From contig JAADFF010000024.1 of NCBI GenBank assembly GCA_013153035.1, positions 1 to 32,917 of the forward strand: DNA of 32,917 bases, in the 5' to 3' direction. Of the stretch, positions 8,474 to 14,734 are shown piece by piece. The notes beneath the pieces were generated by a model that saw only the letters and a program-made list of their open reading frames with translations, was not told the DNA's origin and did not search any database. Numbering within the stretch: position 1 is the stretch's first letter; each line of letters begins with the position of its first letter. The translations under genes and the position numbers were made by a program. This stretch comes from Dictyoglomota bacterium (lineage in GTDB: Bacteria; Coprothermobacterota; Coprothermobacteria; Coprothermobacterales; JAADFF01).

Positions 8474-8494
8474 CTTTGTCACCCCCTATAGCCA

Positions 8495-8503
8495 AGTATA
8501 TCA
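8495..8503 (-). promoter_or_regulatory. Extended -10 promoter of uppS
   Basis: The minus strand reads TGATATACT, i.e. TGn followed by -10 TATACT, 21 bases before the preferred TTG start at 8473. The box lies inside an AGTAT-N7-ATACT dyad (8495-8511). No convincing -35 hexamer is seen 16-18 bases upstream, as expected for an extended -10 promoter. The call rests on motif match only. Confidence 0.5.
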
Positions 8504-8560
8504 TGGATACTTTTTTGTATGCATAAAAGAAATATCCATATTACCTGATTACTTATACAG

Positions 8561-8726
8561 ACTAAACTTTTAGACGGAATTTAACATGCATATGCACTCC
8601 TAACTGCAACTAAACTGTAAAGTTTAACATGTCTATGCAGTTGCATGATCTCCTTATGCAATTAATGGGAAGAATATTGCTTCAGTGAATATGGTTGCAG
8701 TTGTAATATTTAGATATGCAATATAT
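8561..8726. repeat. Upstream region with direct repeats and dyads, possible operator array
   Basis: This stretch between uppS and the S8 protease is rich in repeated short motifs. ACTAAACT occurs at 8561 and 8609; TTTAACATG occurs at 8580 and 8623, each followed within a few bases by TATGCA. TAAACT-GTAA-AGTTTA (8611-8626) is a perfect 6-bp dyad. AACTGCAAC (8602-8610) is the exact reverse complement of GTTGCAGTT (8694-8702), with a related AGTTGCA at 8639. ATGCA or its complement occurs about six times. No ORF with a plausible start fits here. The arrangement suggests regulator binding upstream of the protease, but no regulator family is recognised. Confidence 0.45.
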
Positions 8727-8740
8727 TTGTTTTTAGGAGG
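8695..8740 (+). promoter_or_regulatory. Candidate promoter and ribosome binding site of the S8 protease
   Basis: A weak candidate promoter is TTGCAG (8695-8700), 18 bases, then CAATAT (8719-8724). A strong SD AGGAGG is at 8735-8740. It lies 9 bases before TTG 8750 but 15 before ATG 8756, so TTG is the more likely start. The promoter hexamers are a guess; the SD is clear. Confidence 0.4.
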
Positions 8741-8749
8741 TGTGTTGAG

Positions 8750-11700
8750 TTGAGCATGTTGAAGAAGTTTTTGGTTATTATCATTTCCCTCTCGATGCTC
8801 TTTATGGGCATGAGTTTTGTTCCCCCTATGGTCAGGGCTGAGCAAACAACCCAGGCTGGACCAGCCCTAAAACTAAGAACAGGAATACCACCAAAACTTT
8901 CCGCGGCAAGTACTTATGGTACTACTGGATCTCGTCTTTATATTCTTCAGTTTACTGGTCCTGTTAAACCTGAATATAAGCAAGCTATTAAGGATCTTGG
9001 TATCCAGATTGGCGATTATATTCCAGACTTTGCATTTGTCGTTAAAGGCACAAAAGCTCAGATGCAGAAAGCTTTACAGTTGAGTTTTGTTAGCAATGTC
9101 TATGAATATAGGGCAAAGTATCGTATTTCTCCAGAAGCTATGCAGGCTATAAAATCTGGAGAGTATGACAAGGTTGTTGCATATGGTCCTATCGGTGATC
9201 TTTTACAAATTCAACAGATTCTTTCTTCTATGGGTATTACTGATTTCGATGACATGATCGAAGAGATGATAGAAATGGTCGAGCAGCTCTATGGGGAACC
9301 CGTTTACTGGATAGATATGAAGCCTCAGAATGTCATATTTAATGATGAGGCAGCAAAGCTTATCAAGGTTAACCCTGTAGCATGGACAGATTATGGTTAT
9401 CACGGAGAAAATCAGATTGTTGGTATTATGGATACAGGTCTCGATACGGGTAATGCTTCTACACTTCATCCAGATCTTAAAGATAGACTACTTAAAGCTT
9501 ATGCATATGGTAGATCTAATGATTGGTCTGATCCTAATGGACACGGAACACATGTTGCCGGTTCTGTAGTTGGTACAGGTGCTGCATCTGATGGCAAGAT
9601 AAAAGGTATGGCTTATGGCGCCAAGATTGTCTTCCAATCTGTTCTTGATTCTAATGGTGGCCTGGGCGGTTTACCAGATGATCTTAATGATGCATTCAAG
9701 GTAGCATATGATGATGGTGCTCGTATTCATACAAATTCTTGGGGATGTCCATATCAGTATTGTCAGAATAAGTACGATACACAGTCTTCTCAGGTGGATG
9801 AATTTATGTGGAATCATCCAGACATGACCATTCTCTTTGCAGCAGGTAATGACGGTGATTATGATAGAGATGGACAGGTTGAGTATAATACTGTTACTCC
9901 ACCATCTACTGCTAAGAACTGTATTACTGTTGGTGCTGCTGAAAACTATAGACCTGATAAAGGTTCTTATGCTGATAACCCTAATGATATAGCATTATTT
10001 TCTTCTCGTGGTTGGACCTCTGATGGCCGTATTAAACCTGATGTTGTAGCACCTGGTACCTGGATTCTATCTACTCGCTCTTCACTTGCTCCAGATGACC
10101 ATTTCTGGGGTAATTACAACCAGTACTATGCATATATGGGTGGTACTTCTATGGCCACACCTATTACTGCAGGTTTTACTGCTATTGTGAGACAGTGGCT
10201 TCAGAAGGCTAAAAATTATGACGATCCCTCCTCTTCCCTTATAAAGGCCCTCCTTATAGCAACAGCTAGACCACTTGGTGATGCAATTGTGTCTGCTGAC
10301 TATGGATGGGGCGAAGTTGATATGAATAATATTATGAATGGTAGCCTTATTCTTCTTGACGAAGCCCAGACAAAATCTCTTAGTACAGGTGATAGTTGGA
10401 CGTATACATTTGATGTTAATGATACTTCTAAACCTGTAAAGGTTGTCCTTGTCTGGAGAGACTATCCTGGTTCTCCACAAGCATCTTCTTATCTTGTAAA
10501 TGACCTTGATCTTACAGTAACAACTCCATCTGGCTCTTCCTATTATGGTAATCATATGCTTTATTCTTCTGCAGATAGAAAAAATAACGTTGAGGTTGTA
10601 TATATCTCTTCTCCTCAGAAGGGAACATATACCATTAAGGTTAAAGGCTATAATGTACCAGATGGTCCACAACCTTTTTCTGTTGTAGTTTTCTCCGGTG
10701 GAGCGACTTCTGGTGGTGGTAGTGAGGATACAGACAATCCACCAAGTGTAAGCTTTGCCAAGCCTGAGAATGGGGCAGTGGTAGATAAGACATTTGATGT
10801 AGAGATCAATGCATCTGATGATAAAGGTGTATCCAAAGTAGAGCTGTATGTCAACAGCACAGATGGAGATCCTATCAAGACATGGACAGAAGCACCATAT
10901 ACAATAACTCTTGATGCATCTAATGCCAGTGAAGGTGATTACAAGCTAATAGCTGTTGCCTATGACACAGCAGATCAGAAGTCGCAAGCTGAAATTACCA
11001 TTACCGTTAAACATGGTTCATCTGATACTACAGCGCCGTCTGTATCTATTACCTCTCCAAAGAATGGAGATACAGTTTCTGGAAAGATTACTGTCGAGGT
11101 TTCGGCATCCGACGATTCTTCTGGTGTGTCTAAGGTTGAATTATATGTAGATGGCAGTAAGGTGTCTGAGGATACATCTGCTCCGTATACATTCTCACTT
11201 GATACAACATCTCTTAGTGATGGTACCCATAAACTTCTTGCTAAGGCCTACGATGCTGCCGGTAATGTAGGTACATCTGAAGAGATAACAATTACTGTAA
11301 AGAATTCTTCTGAAGAGCCCCCTGCTGCTGCAACTGCTACTGCCGAAAGAGGCTATTTCGGTAAATTCTCATCTTCTGGTGATACAAAGTATTACTATAT
11401 CAACATAACAACGCAAACAGAGATAACAATTAAAGCTTACATGGAAAGCACACTGGATATGGATATCTATCTTATGAATAGTTCTGGTACTGTCCTTGCC
11501 AAATCTGAAAATGGTAAGGGAGAAGCAGAGTCCATCACTTATACATTATCACCCGGAGTATATAAGATCAAAGCTTATAACTATTCGGGCTATGGCTACT
11601 ATATCATCTATGTTGATAACAAGATTGATACGGCAAAGCAGGTATTTAAAACAATATCAGGTAGTGTTACAGATGGTGGTTCAAAAACTTACACTCTAAA

Positions 11701-11923
11701 TCTTAAAGGTATTACAGATATATATCTCGATTGGGGAGACAGCGATGTAGATCTTGATCTTTATGTCTACGATTCTTCTGGTAACTTGGTTGCCAAGTCT
11801 GAGTATGGAAAATATCACTGGGAAACATTGAATCTTAATCTCAGTGCTGGAACGTATACGATAGTGGTTAAGTCTTATAGTGGTGGTAGCGACTTTACAC
11901 TGAGTGTGCTTACAGACAAATAA
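8750..11923 (+). CDS. Secreted subtilisin-like (S8) serine protease with Ig-like and PPC domains
   Basis: A 1057-residue exported endopeptidase. The signal peptide covers about 1-30 (KK then a hydrophobic core, cleavage after VRA). Residues about 60-130 resemble an I9-type propeptide that must be removed. The S8 catalytic domain runs about 195-535 with Asp228 (IMDTGLDTG), His265 (NGHGTHVAGS), oxyanion-hole Asn367 (AAGNDG) and Ser467 (GGTSMATP). A beta-sandwich (about 540-650) follows, with VNDLDLTV as in large S8 proteases. Two bacterial Ig-like domains follow (about 663-757 and 760-857, each with SxVSKVELYV-type strands), then two prepeptidase C-terminal (PPC-like) domains (about 865-955 and 960-1055). 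No S-layer or sortase anchor is seen. It is monocistronic, with a perfect terminator 20 bases after the stop. The likely role is extracellular protein digestion; its repeat-rich upstream region suggests regulation. Confidence 0.95.
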   Translation: MSMLKKFLVIIISLSMLFMGMSFVPPMVRAEQTTQAGPALKLRTGIPPKLSAASTYGTTGSRLYILQFTGPVKPEYKQAIKDLGIQIGDYIPDFAFVVKGTKAQMQKALQLSFVSNVYEYRAKYRISPEAMQAIKSGEYDKVVAYGPIGDLLQIQQILSSMGITDFDDMIEEMIEMVEQLYGEPVYWIDMKPQNVIFNDEAAKLIKVNPVAWTDYGYHGENQIVGIMDTGLDTGNASTLHPDLKDRLLKAYAYGRSNDWSDPNGHGTHVAGSVVGTGAASDGKIKGMAYGAKIVFQSVLDSNGGLGGLPDDLNDAFKVAYDDGARIHTNSWGCPYQYCQNKYDTQSSQVDEFMWNHPDMTILFAAGNDGDYDRDGQVEYNTVTPPSTAKNCITVGAAENYRPDKGSYADNPNDIALFSSRGWTSDGRIKPDVVAPGTWILSTRSSLAPDDHFWGNYNQYYAYMGGTSMATPITAGFTAIVRQWLQKAKNYDDPSSSLIKALLIATARPLGDAIVSADYGWGEVDMNNIMNGSLILLDEAQTKSLSTGDSWTYTFDVNDTSKPVKVVLVWRDYPGSPQASSYLVNDLDLTVTTPSGSSYYGNHMLYSSADRKNNVEVVYISSPQKGTYTIKVKGYNVPDGPQPFSVVVFSGGATSGGGSEDTDNPPSVSFAKPENGAVVDKTFDVEINASDDKGVSKVELYVNSTDGDPIKTWTEAPYTITLDASNASEGDYKLIAVAYDTADQKSQAEITITVKHGSSDTTAPSVSITSPKNGDTVSGKITVEVSASDDSSGVSKVELYVDGSKVSEDTSAPYTFSLDTTSLSDGTHKLLAKAYDAAGNVGTSEEITITVKNSSEEPPAAATATAERGYFGKFSSSGDTKYYYINITTQTEITIKAYMESTLDMDIYLMNSSGTVLAKSENGKGEAESITYTLSPGVYKIKAYNYSGYGYYIIYVDNKIDTAKQVFKTISGSVTDGGSKTYTLNLKGITDIYLDWGDSDVDLDLYVYDSSGNLVAKSEYGKYHWETLNLNLSAGTYTIVVKSYSGGSDFTLSVLTDK

Positions 11924-11943
11924 GTTGTAAAGGGGTTTCTGCC

Positions 11944-11980
11944 AAACAGGGGGACACATCTTGTGTCCCCCTGTTTATTT
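11944..11980 (+). terminator. Rho-independent terminator of the S8 protease
   Basis: AAACAGGGGGACACA (11944-11958) pairs perfectly with TGTGTCCCCCTGTTT (11962-11976): a 15-bp stem, 3-base loop, then ATTTTAT. On the minus strand the hairpin has no U-tail, so it mainly serves the protease, though so strong a stem may also slow transcripts of rubredoxin arriving from the right. Confidence 0.9.
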
Positions 11981-11992
11981 TATCTGTTGCTC

Positions 11993-12154
11993 TTATTCGG
12001 CAGGTTCAAACATATCTTTTCCTACCCCACAAACGGGGCATACCCAGTCTTCAGGAAGTTCCTCAAATGATGTTCCTGCGGGAATTCCAGCGCCAGGATC
12101 GCCTTCAGATGGGTCATAGATGTAACCGCATACTTTGCATACATACTTTTTCAT
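11993..12154 (-). CDS. Rubredoxin
   Basis: A 53-residue iron-only electron carrier. The translation begins [15 protein letters not shown], has [13 protein letters not shown], and ends FEPAE. The two CxxCG knuckles (C6, C9 and C39, C42) are the four ligands of the single Fe, and the aromatic/Pro framework (Y11, Y13, P15, W37, F49) is standard. The ATG at 12154 has an SD (GGAGGTGCGAAAT). It lies 18 bases downstream of the flavodiiron gene on the same strand, which fits its role as the direct electron donor to that enzyme. Its small size means it is easily missed by length-filtered gene finding. Confidence 0.96.
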   Translation of the reverse strand: MKKYVCKVCGYIYDPSEGDPGAGIPAGTSFEELPEDWVCPVCGVGKDMFEPAE

Positions 12155-12172
12155 ATTTCGCACCTCCTTTTA

Positions 12173-13375
12173 TTAGCAACCTGTTTCTGGACAGGTTTTA
12201 ACAGTTTGCTGTGTAGCTTCTTCTATTTCATCTGCCAAGTTAACAATCTCATTTATAACTTTTTCTTTGATTTTGCCCTTGAAAGACACATATGATAGTT
12301 TGTTGAGTTTTAATATACCGAGGATATCTTCTATCTGTTTGATTGTCATGCCTCCCCAGCCATAAGAATTTATGATTGCCAAGTTTTTGGCCTTAGGTCT
12401 AAGTGCTCTTACAAGATGGGCAAAGTAGATAATGGAGGGGTGAGCTGATGCAAGTACTGTTGGTGTTGCAAATACTATCGTTGCGGCATCAACAAGAGCC
12501 ATAGCAAATTCTCCCGGGTCGGTTTTGGTAAGATTGAAAACCTTGACATCAACATTTCTTCGTAAAAGTTCTCTTTCAAGTACTCTGACAGCTTCGTATG
12601 TACTTCCGTGCATAGATACATAAGCTATAATAACCATGTCCTTTACTGTATCTGATACCCATACTTCGTATGTTTTCAGTACCTGCTCTACAGTGTTATG
12701 TACAGGGCCGTGGCTCGGTGCTATCATATCTACTTTCAAATCCTTCATAAGCTTAATATATCTCCGTATATGCATACGGAAGGGCATCATAATCTCTGCA
12801 TAGTAGCGTTTGACTTCTATTTCTACCTCGGCCCAGTTGTCAGATGAGAATATCTCACTTGTGGCAAGGTGAGCCCCGAAAAGGTCACAGGTAAATATTA
12901 TGTCATCTTCAGGAATGTATGTTGACATTGTTTCGGGCCAGTGCACCCAAGGTGTATAGAAGAATTGTAGAGTACGTTTGCCTATTGATATTGTTTCTTT
13001 ATCTTCCACAGTGATAATTTTATCTTCTGGAATTTCAAGATGCTCTATGAGGAGTTCTTTACACTTGGGATTTGTGATAACTTTAGCATCGGGAAACATT
13101 TGTAGTAATGTGGGTATTGTTCCAGAATGATCTTGTTCTGCGTGGTTAGATATAATATAGTCCAGTTTTTCTACACCGGCATCTTTAATATTTGTTAGAA
13201 GTATATCCTTGAGATACGGTTCAACGGTATCGATGAGTACTGTTTTTTCATCTTTGATAAGATATGCGTTGTAGCTTGTTCCATGAGGTGTAGAAACAAG
13301 CTCATCGAATATGCGTCTGTCCCAGTCTATTGCTCCTACCCAGTATATGTCTGGTTTGATTTCTTTATATCCCAT
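12173..13375 (-). CDS. Flavodiiron protein (A-type oxygen/NO reductase)
   Basis: Cytoplasmic enzyme that reduces O2 to water and/or NO to N2O with electrons from rubredoxin. The N-terminal metallo-beta-lactamase-like domain (1-250) has the diiron ligand set: HAEQDH (H78, E80, D82, H83), H145 in WVHWPE, D164 in TCDLFGAH and the SHGPVH His pair (222, 226). The C-terminal flavodoxin domain (about 250-395) starts IIAYVSMHGSTYEA, the FMN phosphate loop, with SYGWGG later contacting the flavin. At 400 residues it has no fused rubredoxin or flavin reductase domain, so it is class A; rubredoxin is the separate next gene. SD TAGGAGGCGG precedes the ATG. Promoter candidate at 13406-13414. The C-terminal tail ends TCPETGC, with two Cys of unknown meaning. 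Confidence 0.95.
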   Translation of the reverse strand: MGYKEIKPDIYWVGAIDWDRRIFDELVSTPHGTSYNAYLIKDEKTVLIDTVEPYLKDILLTNIKDAGVEKLDYIISNHAEQDHSGTIPTLLQMFPDAKVITNPKCKELLIEHLEIPEDKIITVEDKETISIGKRTLQFFYTPWVHWPETMSTYIPEDDIIFTCDLFGAHLATSEIFSSDNWAEVEIEVKRYYAEIMMPFRMHIRRYIKLMKDLKVDMIAPSHGPVHNTVEQVLKTYEVWVSDTVKDMVIIAYVSMHGSTYEAVRVLERELLRRNVDVKVFNLTKTDPGEFAMALVDAATIVFATPTVLASAHPSIIYFAHLVRALRPKAKNLAIINSYGWGGMTIKQIEDILGILKLNKLSYVSFKGKIKEKVINEIVNLADEIEEATQQTVKTCPETGC

Positions 13376-13405
13376 ATATTCCGCCTCCTATATTTTTCTA
13401 TTATT

Positions 13406-13414
13406 AGTTTAGCA
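13406..13414 (-). promoter_or_regulatory. Extended -10 promoter of the flavodiiron/rubredoxin operon
   Basis: Minus strand TGCTAAACT (TGn plus TAAACT), 30 bases before the ATG at 13375 and just downstream of the yjbQ terminator. It overlaps a GTTTA-N6-TAAAC dyad (13407-13422), which could be an operator for oxygen or redox control. No clear -35. Confidence 0.5.
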
Positions 13415-13430
13415 TATTAAACAATTATAG

Positions 13431-13471
13431 GGGTTAAAAAAGATAAAGGGCAGGTGTACTCACCTGCCCTT
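13431..13471 (-). terminator. Rho-independent terminator after yjbQ
   Basis: AAGGGCAGGTG (13446-13456) and CACCTGCCCTT (13461-13471) form an 11-bp perfect stem with a 4-base loop. On the minus strand it is followed by TATCTTTTTTAAC. It separates the osmC-yjbQ unit from the flavodiiron operon. Confidence 0.92.
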
Positions 13472-13495
13472 GTAATATTCTTTCAATACAGGGGC

Positions 13496-13903
13496 TTATT
13501 CCCTTATTATCTGAACATATACTTTTCTTCTTCTTGGACCATCAAATTCACAGAAAAATATTCCTTGCCATGTGCCCAGTACAAGTTTGCCATCTTTAAT
13601 GATGACATTGACTGAGCTTCCTGTAAGGACCGCCTTAATATGAGCTGCGCTGTTTCCCTCCATATGTGAGTAAATGTCATGGTCCCATGGTATAAGAAGA
13701 CCAAGCATTTTTCTAACATCCTGCATAACAGATGGATCAGCATGCTCATTGATAGCTACACCTGCTGTTGTATGTGGTACATAGACAATGGCAACACCAT
13801 TTTCAACACCGCTAAGTTTCACCTTTTTGGCTACCTCCGCGGTAATTTCAATACACTCTTCGTGTTGTCTTGTCAATATTTCTATAGGATAGAAAAATGG
13901 CAT
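13496..13903 (-). CDS. YjbQ / UPF0047 family protein
   Basis: A 135-residue small beta/alpha protein of the UPF0047 family, which has been reported to have weak thiamine-phosphate synthase activity; its physiological role is unsettled. Diagnostic sequences are VPHTTAGVAINEHADP (about 43-58), WDHDIYSHMEGNSAAHIKA (about 73-91) and GTWQGIFFCEFDGPR near the C-terminus; the clustered His and Glu residues form the presumed metal/active site. Length is typical. The ATG at 13903 has an SD (GAGGTAAT) located in the stop region of the OsmC gene one base upstream, so the two are coupled. A strong terminator follows. Confidence 0.92.
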   Translation of the reverse strand: MPFFYPIEILTRQHEECIEITAEVAKKVKLSGVENGVAIVYVPHTTAGVAINEHADPSVMQDVRKMLGLLIPWDHDIYSHMEGNSAAHIKAVLTGSSVNVIIKDGKLVLGTWQGIFFCEFDGPRRRKVYVQIIRE

Positions 13904-13904
13904 A

Positions 13905-14687
13905 TTACCTCACCTCGTATTCGTATGTTACTGGTATGTTCTCTCTGATTGAAGCTTGCACACCACAATATCTTTCACGGGAAAGGTCAATAGATTTTTT
14001 CAGCTTTGCCTCATCTACATTGCCTTCTGCAATGTATTTGACATGTAGTTTGGTAAACACACCGGTGTTGTCATCCACTTCTCCCAGTATTTCCATTCTG
14101 TAGCGTTTAAGGTCTTGTTTCATCTTGATAAGAATGGATATTGAGTCCATACCGGTACAACCGCCAAGGGAGAGTAGGAATATTTCATACGGTGTCATAC
14201 CCCATTTTCCGTCAACGTCACCGGTGATAACATTGTTCCTTAGGAAATGAATGCTGTAGCCATCACATGTTTGAATAGAAAAGATTTTTTCCTCTTCTAT
14301 TTCTGGTAGTATATCGGTGAATTCATATGATATTTCGATATCCTCTTTTAGGCTCTTTAATATAGGGGATAGGTTTCTGTCTACATGTTTAGTAATCGAC
14401 TCTTTGCATTCTTCGGGTGCAATAAAGTAGTAATGTATTTTTACAAATCTCTTAGGGTGTTCTGTGGCTAGAGTATAATCTGTGTATACCTTGAATGCCT
14501 TTCCGCATTCCTTCCATATTCTGTGAAGCAGTTCTGTCAAAATGCTGACAACAGTTAGTGGCTTAGGTGTCATACCGGCATCTTTTCCATGAACTTTTGG
14601 AGTTGTATCCAGTACAATGGATGTTTTTCTGGCTGTTCCCACAAGCTGGAGTCCCTCGACCTGTGTTATTGTTGCCTTTATCTCCAT
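13905..14687 (-). CDS. Tandem OsmC-domain protein (degenerate N-terminal half, Cys-containing C-terminal half)
   Basis: OsmC/Ohr proteins are about 140-residue dimeric thiol peroxidases that reduce organic hydroperoxides through a Cys pair. This protein has 260 residues and reads as two OsmC units. The C-terminal unit (about 133-260) has GMTPYEIFLLSLGGCTGMD with Cys177 and RYCGV with Cys241, the catalytic pair. The N-terminal unit (about 1-112) aligns with it: AGMTPKPLTVVSILTELL in place of the Cys helix, and FVKIHYYFIAPEECKESI matching FTKLHVKYIAEGNVDEAKL. It lacks the catalytic Cys. It therefore probably folds as an intramolecular pseudodimer with one active site. The ATG at 14687 has SD GGGAGGGAG, and an extended -10 lies at 14721-14729. 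It is first gene of a two-gene unit with yjbQ. Confidence 0.82.
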   Translation of the reverse strand: MEIKATITQVEGLQLVGTARKTSIVLDTTPKVHGKDAGMTPKPLTVVSILTELLHRIWKECGKAFKVYTDYTLATEHPKRFVKIHYYFIAPEECKESITKHVDRNLSPILKSLKEDIEISYEFTDILPEIEEEKIFSIQTCDGYSIHFLRNNVITGDVDGKWGMTPYEIFLLSLGGCTGMDSISILIKMKQDLKRYRMEILGEVDDNTGVFTKLHVKYIAEGNVDEAKLKKSIDLSRERYCGVQASIRENIPVTYEYEVR

Positions 14688-14720
14688 AATACTCCCTCCC
14701 TGCTATTGGTTTGTATGTTT

Positions 14721-14729
14721 ATTTTAGCA
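14721..14729 (-). promoter_or_regulatory. Extended -10 promoter of the OsmC-yjbQ unit
   Basis: Minus strand TGCTAAAAT (TGn plus TAAAAT), 33 bases before the ATG at 14687. The geometry is nearly the same as for the flavodiiron promoter. It sits in the 47-base gap after the O-antigen-ligase-like gene, so the OsmC unit can be expressed apart from the large upstream run. Confidence 0.5.
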
Positions 14730-14734
14730 TGGCC

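Noticed and set aside
8654-8845. Small minus-strand open frame overlapping the protease promoter and signal peptide
   Set aside because: No SD or recognisable product, and it covers the promoter and start of a clearly real gene.
10082-10672. 196-codon open frame on the minus strand inside the S8 protease
   Set aside because: Antisense to the catalytic and following domains, rich in Ile/Arg/Cys as expected for a shadow; no start signal.
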